Translations under genes and position numbers: made by a program
Source: Zobellia uliginosa
GTDB taxonomy: Bacteria; Bacteroidota; Bacteroidia; Flavobacteriales; Flavobacteriaceae
DNA length: 64,000 nucleotides
Assembly: GCF_018860745.1 (NCBI RefSeq)
Contig: NZ_JAHKPY010000003.1
Span: 818,062 to 882,061 of the forward strand
Direction: 5' to 3'
Shown here: positions 7,913-17,596 of the stretch, one piece after another
Numbering within the stretch: position 1 is the first letter of the stretch
Layout of the letters: the number at the start of each line of letters is the position of its first letter
The notes under the pieces: generated by a model
Seen by the model: the letters and a program-made list of their open reading frames with translations, nothing else
Database searches by the model: none
Told to the model about the DNA's origin: nothing

Positions 7913-9979
7913 ATGGAATCCATCTTTTCAATTATCGGTATAGGTCTGGGGGTAATCCTCTTCCTTATCATTGTTTATTTTGCAATCATTGCAATGTTCT
8001 ACAAAAAAGTTCATCAGGGTCAAGCCTTGGTAAGAACCGGATTTGGAGGAACTAAAGTAGCTACGGACAAAGGTCTGTATGTAGTGCCAGTATTTCACCG
8101 GGTTGAAGTAATGGATATTTCTGTAAAGAAAATTCAAATTGAAAGATTAGCGACAGAAGGTCTTATCTGTAAGGATAATATGCGTGCAGATATTAAAGTG
8201 GCATTCTTCGTTAGGGTAAATAATGAAGTAGACCTTATTAAAAAAGTTGCTCAAACCATTGGTGTACAGAGAGCTTCTAGACAAGAAACGCTTGAAGAGC
8301 TTTTTGAAGCCAAGTTTTCCGAAGCCTTAAAAACCGTTGGTAAAAAGTTCGATTTTATTCAATTATATGAAGCGCGTAGAGAGTTTAGAGATGAGATTGT
8401 TGATATTATTGGAATTGACCTAAACGGCTATACCTTAGAAGATTGTGCCATAGATTATCTGGAGCAAACTGCCGTAGCGCATTTGAAAGCAGATAATATT
8501 CTTGATGCAGAAGGTATCAAAAAAATAAATGATCTTACGGCTGCTCAAAATGTTAAATCGAACCTTATTAAGCGTGACGAGGAGAAGACCATACGTAAAC
8601 AAGATGTTGAAGCACGTGAAGCTATTTTAGAGCTAGACAAGCAATTAGCTGAAAAAGAAGAGCAACAAAAAAGAGAAATCGCGAATATAAAATCTCGCGA
8701 AGAGGCAGAAACTTTAAAAGTTTCCGAAGAAGAGCGTTTAAAGTCGGAAACTGCTCGTATTGCTACCCAAGAAAAAGTAAAAGTTGCTGAAGAGAATATG
8801 GAGCGTCAAATTATTGTCGCTTTGAAAAACAAGCAACGTACAGATGCCGTAGAGACTGAAAGAGTAGAAAAAGACAGACTTTTAGAGGCTACGGAAAGAG
8901 AAAGAGTAGTTACTCTTGCACAGATTGAAAAAGAAAAAGTTGTTGAAGTAGAGAAAAAGAATATACAAGATGTTATTCGTGATCGTGTTACCCTTGAAAA
9001 AGGAGTAGTGGAAGAGCAAGAGAACATGAAGGATATTGAAGCTTTCAAAACTGCCGATCGTGAGAAACAAGTGAAGATTACAATTGCTGAAGCAAACGCT
9101 CAAGAAGATTTAATTAAAACGATTAAAGCGGCAGAGGCTCAAAAAGAGGCTGCAAAACAAAAAGCGGAAGAAATCAATATTGAAGCATTGGCTCATAAAG
9201 AGGCTAGTGAGAAAGAGGCTGAAGCACGTAAGATTTTGGCGGAAGCACAAGCGAAGGAGGAAGCAACCGTTGGTATGTCTGAAGCTCAAGTTATGCATGC
9301 AAAAGCAGATGCCTTTGAACGTGAAGGAATAGTACAAGCTATTATCATTGAGAAGAAAGCGAAAGCTGAAGCAGTTGGTATTGAAGCAAAAGCAGAAGCT
9401 AAGCGTAAAGATGGATTAGCAGAGGCTGATGTTATCAAAGAAAAAGCCATGGCAGATGCCGCTGGTATTGAAGAGAAGGCAAATGCAATGAAGAAATTAG
9501 ACGGTGTTGGTAAAGAACACGAAGAATTTAAACTGCGTTTAGACAAAGAATTACAAGTAGATCTTGCCCACATTAATATCCAGAAAGATATTGCCGATGC
9601 ACAAGCACAGGTTATTGGTGATGCATTAAAAGCTGCCAAGATTGATATTGTTGGTGGTGAGACCATGTTCTTTGACCAAATTATCGGTCAAATCACCAAA
9701 GGTAAGGGCTATGATAGATTGGTTGAAAATAGTACTAACATTCAAGATGTAAAAGATGCTATTTTAGGCAGCGATGATGTCAAAGGAAATCTTTTGGAAA
9801 AGGTAAAAGAATTCGCTGATAAATATGGTATTTCTACTGAAGACCTTAAAAACGTAACTATAGCAAATTTACTGATGGACTTAAAATCAAAGTCTAACGA
9901 TAGTGAAGAGCAAACACTGTTTAGCAATCTATTTAACCTTGCAAAAGGGTTAGGTATGGGCGATAAAAAGTTGAAATAG
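7913..9979 (+). CDS. Flotillin (YqiK/FloT-like, SPFH domain)
   Basis: The protein has 688 residues. One N-terminal membrane anchor (about 7-29) precedes an SPFH/Band-7 domain (about 30-200, beginning YKKVHQGQALVRTGFGG). A very long charged coiled coil rich in Glu, Lys and Ala (about 205-560) follows, then a C-terminal region with oligomerisation potential. Flotillins form ring- or cage-like assemblies that organise membrane microdomains. The length is larger than Bacillus FloT (about 500) and nearer to E. coli YqiK. The repetitive coiled coil gives many antisense open frames, none of them credible genes. It lies 14 bp after the OB-fold gene and belongs to the same operon. Confidence 0.93.
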   Translation: MESIFSIIGIGLGVILFLIIVYFAIIAMFYKKVHQGQALVRTGFGGTKVATDKGLYVVPVFHRVEVMDISVKKIQIERLATEGLICKDNMRADIKVAFFVRVNNEVDLIKKVAQTIGVQRASRQETLEELFEAKFSEALKTVGKKFDFIQLYEARREFRDEIVDIIGIDLNGYTLEDCAIDYLEQTAVAHLKADNILDAEGIKKINDLTAAQNVKSNLIKRDEEKTIRKQDVEAREAILELDKQLAEKEEQQKREIANIKSREEAETLKVSEEERLKSETARIATQEKVKVAEENMERQIIVALKNKQRTDAVETERVEKDRLLEATERERVVTLAQIEKEKVVEVEKKNIQDVIRDRVTLEKGVVEEQENMKDIEAFKTADREKQVKITIAEANAQEDLIKTIKAAEAQKEAAKQKAEEINIEALAHKEASEKEAEARKILAEAQAKEEATVGMSEAQVMHAKADAFEREGIVQAIIIEKKAKAEAVGIEAKAEAKRKDGLAEADVIKEKAMADAAGIEEKANAMKKLDGVGKEHEEFKLRLDKELQVDLAHINIQKDIADAQAQVIGDALKAAKIDIVGGETMFFDQIIGQITKGKGYDRLVENSTNIQDVKDAILGSDDVKGNLLEKVKEFADKYGISTEDLKNVTIANLLMDLKSKSNDSEEQTLFSNLFNLAKGLGMGDKKLK

Positions 9980-10041
9980 ACGCTTAACACTTAGAGTTTT
10001 AAAGTAATTTATAAATGTAGTACTAAAGCCTAGTTATTTTT

Positions 10042-13000
10042 ATGGCAGAAGAATCCCGAACAGACAAAACGGAAGAACATATTTTAGATGGTGGTACTTA
10101 TGATGTAATTAAAAACCGACTGCAAAAGCAGAAGGAATTGTTACAGAGTAAGCTAATTAATCTAAACGATGATAGAAAAACCGTTTTTGGTTCATTAGAA
10201 ACTAAACTTATTGCGAATGATAGAATCAATACAGAGAACAATTGTATAGCAAGAGATATTGTTTCTTTTGGTGACACTTGCCTGTTCGGGTATAATGTTC
10301 ATTTTGGTCTTAGAACCGAAATAAATATTAAAGATGTTTTTAGCAGTTACACTTTTACAGATAACAGTTTTAAAGCTGCTGATCTTGATCTGCTAGAAGA
10401 TGCAACCTTTAAAACAGATTTTACTAATCTATATAAATACTATAGAAATACGATATTTTCCAACTTTGCCGTAATTGGAAATTATCTACATATGGTTTTT
10501 CAGCTAAGTGAGAGTCCCACAGATATTAAAACCTTTAAATGGTTAGTGGTAGACAATTCGCTAAAATATATTGATAACCGTAGCGAACATGAATACAAAT
10601 TTCCTGTTCAACAAGAGTTTAAATGGCAAGAGGCTACAAGAGATATGCAACGTTATGGAGAACATCCTCATGTGTCTATAAAAGACCGGGTGTTCGTAGA
10701 AACCATTGGTGGCGACCTTACTATAAAAATTGAGGATAACACTACAGAGGGCAAAGGTATTTTAGATGAACCCGTAGAATATGTTGACCAAACTTTAGAT
10801 GATGGTCAATATCGTTTTGGAGATTTAGGCAACCTTTTAATTTTAGAAATAAAGCCATTTCAAGAAGCTGCCCGTTATTTTGTTTTTAATGACAAAATGC
10901 GAGAGGTTCAAAAAATTGATTCTGTTAAAGATGCCTGTATTTTACTGCCAGATGATCAAGGTATCATCTTTCCAACAGGGTATTACTTGCAAACGGGAGA
11001 GTATCACATTTTTGATAATGCTATCCCTAATGTAAAATTTCAAGAACGTATTATTTCTCCGAATGGAGAAGATTTTCTTTATGTTTTTTATTCTGCTGCA
11101 GAGGGTTTATATAACCTCATGTCTTATAATATCATAAGTCAGGTTATTAAGACACCGATAATCTGTAACGGATTTACGATTTTAGAAAACGGTGAACTTT
11201 GTTATTTCAAAACAGAGCAAGAACAAACCAAGCACCATGTAGTTCAAATTTGGCAAACGCCTTATTTAAAAGGTGATTACGTGCCTTCACAGCATGAAGA
11301 CACCTTACTTTATAAAATTGGAAATAAAGATATTGTAAAGGCTATGGCAGAAGTCAATGGCTTAATTACATTATTGAATAAAAACGACAAGTATGCGGGA
11401 CTCTACAGTGATATAGCAAAGTTCTCGAAAGATATTTTAGATGCGTATTATTGGTTGCCAGAGCCAGATACACATCAATTAAACGAGCCCATTGAAGAAA
11501 TCAACAAAGCATCTAACGCTGCTATTGATGAGTTTGAAAAAGTGGTTCAACTCCGTAAAAATGCCCAAAATCAATCTAAATTAATTCAACAGAATTCTGA
11601 GGAGTTATTTAATAAAATCAAGAGCACATCATTTAAAAGCATTGATGAGTTTGTTGCATTACTTACCAGATTGCGATCTTTAAGAGGTGAAGCTATTTCG
11701 CTTAAAGAAGTACGATATATTGATTTAGAATATATTGAGGTCCTGGAAGAACAAATAGGGGAGCAGACAAAAAAGATATCTGAACGTTGTGTTCAGTTTC
11801 TTTTAAACCCAAATGCATTACAACCATACCATGACGCTTTAAAAGATAAAAAAGAATTTATAGCTACTGTTGAAAAGGTAATTGTAGCTAAAGAGAAGGA
11901 AGAAGAAATTAATGAGATCAGTACGCAACTAGAAATGCTGATCGATATAGTTTCTAATCTAGAAATTGAAGATACTGCCCATTCTACTAAGATAATCGAT
12001 GATATTTCATTGATTTTCTCAACTATAAACGAACTTAAGGCGGCTTTAAAAAACAAAAGAAATTCTCTTGGTATATCTGAAGCCAAGGCAGAGTTTGCTG
12101 CACAATTGAAATTGATTGATCAGAGTATCATCAATTACTTAGATATGGCATCTACACCAGAAAAGTGTGATGAATATCAAACTAAAACATCTATTCAATT
12201 AGAAGAACTAGAGGGTAAATTCACCGATTTCGAAGAGTTTATCGAAACCATTATTGAAAAGAGAGAAGAGGTTTATGCTGCATTTGATGCGAGAAAAAAT
12301 TCTTTAATTGAAAAACGTAATAAAAAATCTAGCGCATTAGCCAATGCATCAGCCAGGATATTAAAAGGGGTACAGAAAAAGGCACAGAGTTTTAATTCTG
12401 CAGTAGAAATCAACGGATACTTTGCTTCAGATTTAATGATTAATAAGCTGCGTGATATTATTTCTCAATTGCAAGAGCTTGATGATAGTGGTAAAGCTGA
12501 AGAGATTGAAACCCAATTGAAAACGGCTAGGGAAGATGCTCTTAGAAAGTTAAAGGATAAGCTAGATCTTTATGAAGATGGCGATAGTGTTATTAGATTA
12601 GGTAAACACAAATTCGGAGTCAACAAACAACAGTTAGACTTAACGATTGTTTTTCATGATAACGAACTCAATTATCATTTAACAGGAACCGATTTTTACA
12701 AAGTACTGAACAATGAAGAATTTGTTAAGAATAGGCACTTATGGAATCAGGAATATGTTTCTGAAACCGATGATATTTATCGTGCTGCATATTTAGCTTA
12801 CAAAATATTTTCAAAGTTCACCGAAGAAGATTTACTTCCTTTAAGTGATGAAGAGTTGTTGAAACTTGTTCAAGAACAAAGTAGAAATGACTATTCTGAA
12901 GGTTATATAAAAGGGGTTCATGATGTAGATGCTTCAAGAATACTGAAGCTTTTGGTACATAAACACCATGAATTAGATTTACTTACCTACCGACCAGAAA

Positions 13001-14931
13001 TTCGTGGGTATGCCCAATTTTTCTGGTATGATTTGGATCAAGATATTAAAGCCGAATTAGATAAAGGTTTAAAAGCTGCAGGAGAGGTATTGCAATATTT
13101 TCCTGAATCTAAAGAATACGCTTCTATCATTGAGGGATTGAAAAAGAAAATAGAAGTCTTTTCTGAAGAAACAAAGCTATTTGACGCGCTATTAAGCGAA
13201 GATATTGCTGATTATTTGTTTGAAGAGCTAAAATCAGATTCTGAATTCGTGTATAGTGGTTTTGCTATTCAATTAAAAGATGAATTTTTAAAATTACTTA
13301 AATCTCAAAATGCAGATTTAAAGTTTAAGAAAAGTGTTGAAGAAGCTCCAGAATTTGCATCGAAAGTTCGTTTGGTGAAACAATGGGTAGGTGCATTTTT
13401 AAAATCTAAAAAAGCTGTCGATGCTAATATTAATTTAAACAGATATGAAAATGAAATTGTAGGAGCCATTTTGTTTAGAGATGAGTCTGCTTCTAAAATC
13501 AAGGCTGTTTCGCCGAATGAAAGTTTAAAAGAGCTGAGAGGCTCTCATGAAACTATTGTTGAAGGAGTTTATTCGTTCAATTATCATGATTTTATTTCTA
13601 GAATGAGCTTATTTGTGTTAGATGAAGTTCCGGCATTTCTAAAGTTTAAAAAGACAAAACACGAAATAACCGAAAAACTAAAAATTGATTTAAAGTTAGA
13701 GGAATTTAAGCCAAGAGTGCTTACATCATTCGTACGTAATAAATTAATTGATGAAGTATATCTTCCAATTTTCGGTAACAATTTAGCGAAACAACTAGGT
13801 ACGGTAGGTGCAAACAAACGTACCGATAGAATGGGTATGTTGCTTTTGATATCGCCACCAGGTTATGGTAAAACCACCTTGATGGAATATATAGCAAACC
13901 GACTTGGATTAATTTTCGTTAAAATAAATGGACCGGCAATTGGTCATGAAGTTACCAACGTAGACCCAGCCTCTGCAAAAAACAGTGCTGCTCGTGAAGA
14001 GCTTAAAAAGCTGAACCTTGCTTTTGAAATGGGGAATAATGTCATGCTTTATATTGATGATATTCAGCATTGTAATCCAGAATTTTTACAAAAATTCATT
14101 TCCTTATCAGATGGTACTCGTAAAATAGAAGGTGTATACGAAGGGCAGCCTAAAACATACGATTTACGTGGTAAAAAATTCTGCGTAATAATGGCAGGTA
14201 ACCCATATACGGAAAGCGGAGAGAAATTTCAGATTCCAGATATGTTAGCCAACCGTGCGGATATTTATAACCTTGGTGATATTATTGGGGAAACCGAACA
14301 TTTATTTCGATTGAGTTTGGTAGAAAATTCGCTTACAGCAAATCCTATTTTACAGCAACTGGCAAGTAAAGAATTTGATGATGTGTATACATTGGTTGAA
14401 CAAATTGAATCTAAATCAGATGAGGGTCAATTAATTGGCAACCATTCTAGTCAAGAAGTTGAAGAATATAAAAAGGTTCTCGAAAAAGTATTGCGGGTAA
14501 GAGATGTATTATTGAAAGTAAATGCAACCTACATTAAAAGTGCCGCAATGCAAGATGAATACCGTACAGAACCTTCTTTTAAACTTCAAGGCTCTTATAG
14601 GGATATGAACAAGTTGGTGGCTCAGATTGTGCCTATAATGAATGAGCGAGAGTTGAACACGCTTTTACGTTCACATTATGAGAATGAAGCGCAGACCTTA
14701 ACTGGTTCTGCAGAAGCAAACTTGTTAAAGTACAATGAGCTGATCAATAATCTTACTACGGAAGAAGATGCGCGTTGGAGTGCTATAAAGGAGCAATTTG
14801 TAAAGAACAATAAATTAAAAGGGTTTGGTAATGCCAATGAGATGGCTCAAGTACTTTCCCAGATGATGGAATTCTCTGATAATCTTGCCGGTATCAAATC
14901 GGTTCTTGAAAAGGGACTTAAAAATGATTAA
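10042..14931 (+). CDS. Giant AAA+ ATPase ("DNA repair ATPase" family)
   Basis: The protein has 1629 residues. The N-terminal half (to about 450) is beta-rich without recognised motifs. A long coiled-coil region covers about 490-870. The C-terminal third holds one AAA+ module with Walker A SPPGYGKT (about 1271-1278), Walker B MLYIDDIQ (about 1335-1342), a sensor-1-like MAGNPY and an arginine-finger-like ANRADIYNL. Databases usually call this family DNA repair ATPase, but I know of no experiment supporting that name. Its place as last gene of a pspA-yqiJ-flotillin operon points instead to remodelling of membrane protein assemblies. The 62-bp gap to flotillin has no terminator. No signal peptide is seen. 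Confidence 0.8.
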   Translation: MAEESRTDKTEEHILDGGTYDVIKNRLQKQKELLQSKLINLNDDRKTVFGSLETKLIANDRINTENNCIARDIVSFGDTCLFGYNVHFGLRTEINIKDVFSSYTFTDNSFKAADLDLLEDATFKTDFTNLYKYYRNTIFSNFAVIGNYLHMVFQLSESPTDIKTFKWLVVDNSLKYIDNRSEHEYKFPVQQEFKWQEATRDMQRYGEHPHVSIKDRVFVETIGGDLTIKIEDNTTEGKGILDEPVEYVDQTLDDGQYRFGDLGNLLILEIKPFQEAARYFVFNDKMREVQKIDSVKDACILLPDDQGIIFPTGYYLQTGEYHIFDNAIPNVKFQERIISPNGEDFLYVFYSAAEGLYNLMSYNIISQVIKTPIICNGFTILENGELCYFKTEQEQTKHHVVQIWQTPYLKGDYVPSQHEDTLLYKIGNKDIVKAMAEVNGLITLLNKNDKYAGLYSDIAKFSKDILDAYYWLPEPDTHQLNEPIEEINKASNAAIDEFEKVVQLRKNAQNQSKLIQQNSEELFNKIKSTSFKSIDEFVALLTRLRSLRGEAISLKEVRYIDLEYIEVLEEQIGEQTKKISERCVQFLLNPNALQPYHDALKDKKEFIATVEKVIVAKEKEEEINEISTQLEMLIDIVSNLEIEDTAHSTKIIDDISLIFSTINELKAALKNKRNSLGISEAKAEFAAQLKLIDQSIINYLDMASTPEKCDEYQTKTSIQLEELEGKFTDFEEFIETIIEKREEVYAAFDARKNSLIEKRNKKSSALANASARILKGVQKKAQSFNSAVEINGYFASDLMINKLRDIISQLQELDDSGKAEEIETQLKTAREDALRKLKDKLDLYEDGDSVIRLGKHKFGVNKQQLDLTIVFHDNELNYHLTGTDFYKVLNNEEFVKNRHLWNQEYVSETDDIYRAAYLAYKIFSKFTEEDLLPLSDEELLKLVQEQSRNDYSEGYIKGVHDVDASRILKLLVHKHHELDLLTYRPEIRGYAQFFWYDLDQDIKAELDKGLKAAGEVLQYFPESKEYASIIEGLKKKIEVFSEETKLFDALLSEDIADYLFEELKSDSEFVYSGFAIQLKDEFLKLLKSQNADLKFKKSVEEAPEFASKVRLVKQWVGAFLKSKKAVDANINLNRYENEIVGAILFRDESASKIKAVSPNESLKELRGSHETIVEGVYSFNYHDFISRMSLFVLDEVPAFLKFKKTKHEITEKLKIDLKLEEFKPRVLTSFVRNKLIDEVYLPIFGNNLAKQLGTVGANKRTDRMGMLLLISPPGYGKTTLMEYIANRLGLIFVKINGPAIGHEVTNVDPASAKNSAAREELKKLNLAFEMGNNVMLYIDDIQHCNPEFLQKFISLSDGTRKIEGVYEGQPKTYDLRGKKFCVIMAGNPYTESGEKFQIPDMLANRADIYNLGDIIGETEHLFRLSLVENSLTANPILQQLASKEFDDVYTLVEQIESKSDEGQLIGNHSSQEVEEYKKVLEKVLRVRDVLLKVNATYIKSAAMQDEYRTEPSFKLQGSYRDMNKLVAQIVPIMNERELNTLLRSHYENEAQTLTGSAEANLLKYNELINNLTTEEDARWSAIKEQFVKNNKLKGFGNANEMAQVLSQMMEFSDNLAGIKSVLEKGLKND

Positions 14932-14974
14932 GGTTTAAATATATAAAGTAGTTTTTCTTTTATTACTGAAATTG

Positions 14975-15008
14975 AAAAGACGTATTCGGCCGAATACGTC
15001 TTTTTTTT
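14975..15008 (+). terminator. Perfect palindromic terminator of the PspA-flotillin-ATPase operon
   Basis: AAAAGACGTATTCGG (14975-14989) is followed directly by its exact reverse complement (14990-15004) and more T. The 30-bp palindrome has no unpaired loop in sequence. In RNA the centre CGGCCG would open to form the loop. Confidence 0.92.
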
Positions 15009-15179
15009 GATAGGAACATTATTTTTCTCGTCTATGAAATCTGCTGATCCATAGATAAAAAAAGACTATTGGTCTAATTGCTCTCAAAATTGGGTCTTTT
15101 TAATTAAACCAGGCTTAAAAATTGCTGTCAAAGTAGTGATTGAATAAATGAAAGTTTAACCTTTTAAAATATAAAAATC

Positions 15180-15770
15180 ATGAAAACAAATACTAAAACA
15201 TACTTCGTATTACCTTTATTGTTAATCGGATTTATTTTTGCAGGTAATGCACAAATTCGGAAGCGTACATCAAAAACAACAACTACAACTACACGAACGG
15301 TAACCAAAAGTACACCTAATAGGGTATCCAGTAAAAAAGTAGTTTACAAAACCCCTAAAAAGAAGGTTACTGCAGTAAGGTCCGTACCTAACAAAAGAGT
15401 TGTGAAATACAAAGGTCAGAATTACTATTATGCAAACAATAGGTTTTATGCACCTTCCAGAGGTCGTTACATACCTATAGCCCCAAAAATTGGTTTCAGA
15501 ATTAATACGTTACCCGTTGGGCATAAGAGAGTCCGTTTCAATAACCATATATACTTCACCATTGGTGGTACTTTTTATGCCGAAGTGGGTAACGAATATG
15601 AAGTGGTAGAACCAGAAATAGGTACTATAATTTACGAGCTTCCTGATGATTATGAAAAGGTGACGATAGATGGGCAAACCTATTACGAGTATGCAAATAT
15701 TCTATATGAAAAAGTACAGGTAGATGGCACAAGGGCTTATGAAATTGTGGGTATTATAGATATGGAATAA
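15180..15770 (+). CDS. Secreted DUF6515-like protein
   Basis: The protein has 196 residues. A signal peptide ends near residue 24 (FAGNAQ). A Thr/Lys/Arg-rich basic linker (about 25-80, including a run of Thr) precedes a repeated beta-strand module in which short Tyr-containing units recur (GQNYYYANNRFY, NHIYFTIGGTFY, GQTYYEYANILY). These three degenerate repeats are characteristic of DUF6515-type envelope proteins. The function is unknown. It stands alone with its own terminator. Confidence 0.72.
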   Translation: MKTNTKTYFVLPLLLIGFIFAGNAQIRKRTSKTTTTTTRTVTKSTPNRVSSKKVVYKTPKKKVTAVRSVPNKRVVKYKGQNYYYANNRFYAPSRGRYIPIAPKIGFRINTLPVGHKRVRFNNHIYFTIGGTFYAEVGNEYEVVEPEIGTIIYELPDDYEKVTIDGQTYYEYANILYEKVQVDGTRAYEIVGIIDME

Positions 15771-15800
15771 GTAATTAGTTGCCTCGTTAATTATTATAGG

Positions 15801-15838
15801 AGTGCTTGCGGATATAACCGTAAGCGCTTCTTTATTTT
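15801..15838 (+). terminator. Intrinsic terminator after the DUF6515-like gene
   Basis: An 11-bp stem (AGTGCTTGCGG with CCGTAAGCGCT, two G-T wobbles) encloses ATATAA, followed by a T-rich tail. Confidence 0.75.
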
Positions 15839-15943
15839 GTGTTGTGAACAAGTCTTTAGTTAAAGTAGGAATTAGTTAAAAGCTTGTTCTTATTCATAAG
15901 TTTGGGTTTCATGGAGCCAAGATGCATAAAATAAAACACTGCG

Positions 15944-15979
15944 TTTACATAAAGTACAGGGAATAAAGATGTAATTTCG
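15944..15979 (+). promoter_or_regulatory. Candidate promoter of the zinc-ribbon SDR gene
   Basis: TTTAC (15944-15948), 23 bp, then TAATTTCG (15972-15979), one base off TAnnTTTG. Predicted transcription begins near 15986, upstream of the chosen ATG at 16033. Confidence 0.4.
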
Positions 15980-16032
15980 CGCGGCATAAAATGTGATTGA
16001 GCGGTGGTTTACTGCGGATAAAAATAGGCAGA

Positions 16033-17583
16033 ATGAAGAGTGAAGAATTGGATGGTTCCCAAGAGATTTCTTTAGACGAAGTAAAACAAGCAATTACCGT
16101 TCTAGAGCGATTGGTGGCAGATACCAATCAGATATTTGAAATTCCAAAAGAACAACGTACCGCTTTGATAAAAGCTTCCGGACAGTTGTCCAGACCTAGT
16201 CGCGAAGAATTTTCCCGTCGTAAAAAAGATGCCAAAAAAGCGGCAAAACGCAAGCAAGCGGCAAAGGACAAAAGTGCACGCGCAGAAACGGGAATCCGCT
16301 ATGCACGTGAGTCTTCGGTATTCGTAGCTCCAAAATTATTGGCTGCTGCAGACTTGGCACAAAAAGAGATGGGTGAACTGAAATCACCACGTGATTGCTA
16401 CGTCTGTAAAGCAAAATTCACCAAACTGCACCATTTCTATGACACCATGTGTACCGATTGTGGTGACCTCAATTACGCTAAACGTTTCCAAACTGCCGAT
16501 GTAAAAGGGCAAGTGGCCGTTATTACCGGTTCTCGACTTAAAATCGGGTATCATATTTCTCTCATGTTATTACGTGGTGGCGCTACGGTTATTGCTACCA
16601 CTCGTTTTCCGGTTGATTCCGCTTTACGTTTCTCTAAAGAGGAAGATTTTATGGAGTGGGGACATCGACTTAAAATACACGGACTGGATTTACGGCATAT
16701 TCCCAGTGTGGAGATTTTTTGTAATTATATTGAGCAGAACTATGAGAAGCTGGATATTCTCATTAACAATGCAGCACAAACGGTACGCCGTCCTGCAGGG
16801 TTCTATGCGCATTTAATGCCCAATGAAGAACGTCCGTTCGAATCGTTACCGGAATTTGCCAAAGGGGTTTTAAAAGACCATATGAGCTGTTTAGAGGAAT
16901 TGACTACTTTGACCTCTACGGCATCTTCCAATAAAAATATGCCGGTTTCATGGCATGGTCCAGAACCTGGTATCGGGCTACGCTCTTCTGCAAAATTGTC
17001 ACAAATTCCGTATAGTTTTGATGCCAGTTTGGTTACGCAAGAAGTATTCCCTGAAAGTGAATTAGATGCCGATTTACAGCAAGTAGATTTACGTAAAACC
17101 AACAGCTGGCGCTTAAAACTTGGCGCCATTGAAACCACGGAAATGGTAGAAGTACAACTCGTAAACTCCGTGGCACCTTTTGTGTTGTGCAATCGACTTT
17201 CAGAAGTCATGAAAAAGGAAAATACGGGTCAGAAACACATCATAAATGTGACGGCTATGGAAGGTAAGTTCCATCGCTTTTTCAAAGAATCGCGACACCC
17301 GCATACCAATATGGCGAAAGCAGCCTTGAATATGTTGACACATACCGCAGCAGGTGACCTGGCCAAATACGGTATTTTTATGAATGCGGTAGATACCGGT
17401 TGGGTTACGGATGAAGACCCAGCGGAATTGGCCAAAAGAAAACAAGAAGTACACGATTTTCAGCCGCCATTGGATATTGTGGATGGTGCCGCGAGGGTAG
17501 TGGACCCGCTTTTTGACGGTATCAATACCGGTAAACACTGGTGTGGTAAATTCTTAAAAGATTACTTCCCTATTTCCTGGTAA
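16033..17583 (+). CDS. SDR-fold protein with N-terminal zinc ribbon and degenerate active site
   Basis: The protein has 516 residues from ATG 16033; the in-frame TTG at 15997 is less likely. Residues 60-85 are a Lys/Arg-rich stretch. C122-x2-C125 and C140-x2-C143 form a zinc-ribbon-like knuckle pair. A Rossmann/SDR domain starts at [12 protein letters not shown] (about 161-172) and has the NNA motif at 245-247. The expected catalytic Tyr four residues before Lys429 is Thr425, and the Ser position in INVTAMEG reads Ala. Family SDRs are NAD(P)-dependent oxidoreductases; here cofactor binding looks kept but classical Ser-Tyr-Lys chemistry does not. A large insert (about 285-370) lies between the NNA and Tyr positions. 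It may be a sensor or scaffold. Confidence 0.8.
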   Translation: MKSEELDGSQEISLDEVKQAITVLERLVADTNQIFEIPKEQRTALIKASGQLSRPSREEFSRRKKDAKKAAKRKQAAKDKSARAETGIRYARESSVFVAPKLLAAADLAQKEMGELKSPRDCYVCKAKFTKLHHFYDTMCTDCGDLNYAKRFQTADVKGQVAVITGSRLKIGYHISLMLLRGGATVIATTRFPVDSALRFSKEEDFMEWGHRLKIHGLDLRHIPSVEIFCNYIEQNYEKLDILINNAAQTVRRPAGFYAHLMPNEERPFESLPEFAKGVLKDHMSCLEELTTLTSTASSNKNMPVSWHGPEPGIGLRSSAKLSQIPYSFDASLVTQEVFPESELDADLQQVDLRKTNSWRLKLGAIETTEMVEVQLVNSVAPFVLCNRLSEVMKKENTGQKHIINVTAMEGKFHRFFKESRHPHTNMAKAALNMLTHTAAGDLAKYGIFMNAVDTGWVTDEDPAELAKRKQEVHDFQPPLDIVDGAARVVDPLFDGINTGKHWCGKFLKDYFPISW

Positions 17584-17596
17584 ACGTACTTCAGGT

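Noticed and set aside
9286-9666. Open frame of 126 codons antisense to flotillin
   Set aside because: It mirrors the repetitive Ala/Glu/Lys coiled coil; low-complexity Ser/Ala-rich product without family features.
1381-15100. Shared string TCAAAATTGGGTCT at about 1384 and 15087
   Set aside because: Two short AT-rich copies with different positions relative to genes; chance cannot be excluded.
16803-17210. Open frame of 135 codons on - strand
   Set aside because: Antisense to the SDR gene; Ser-rich shadow product.
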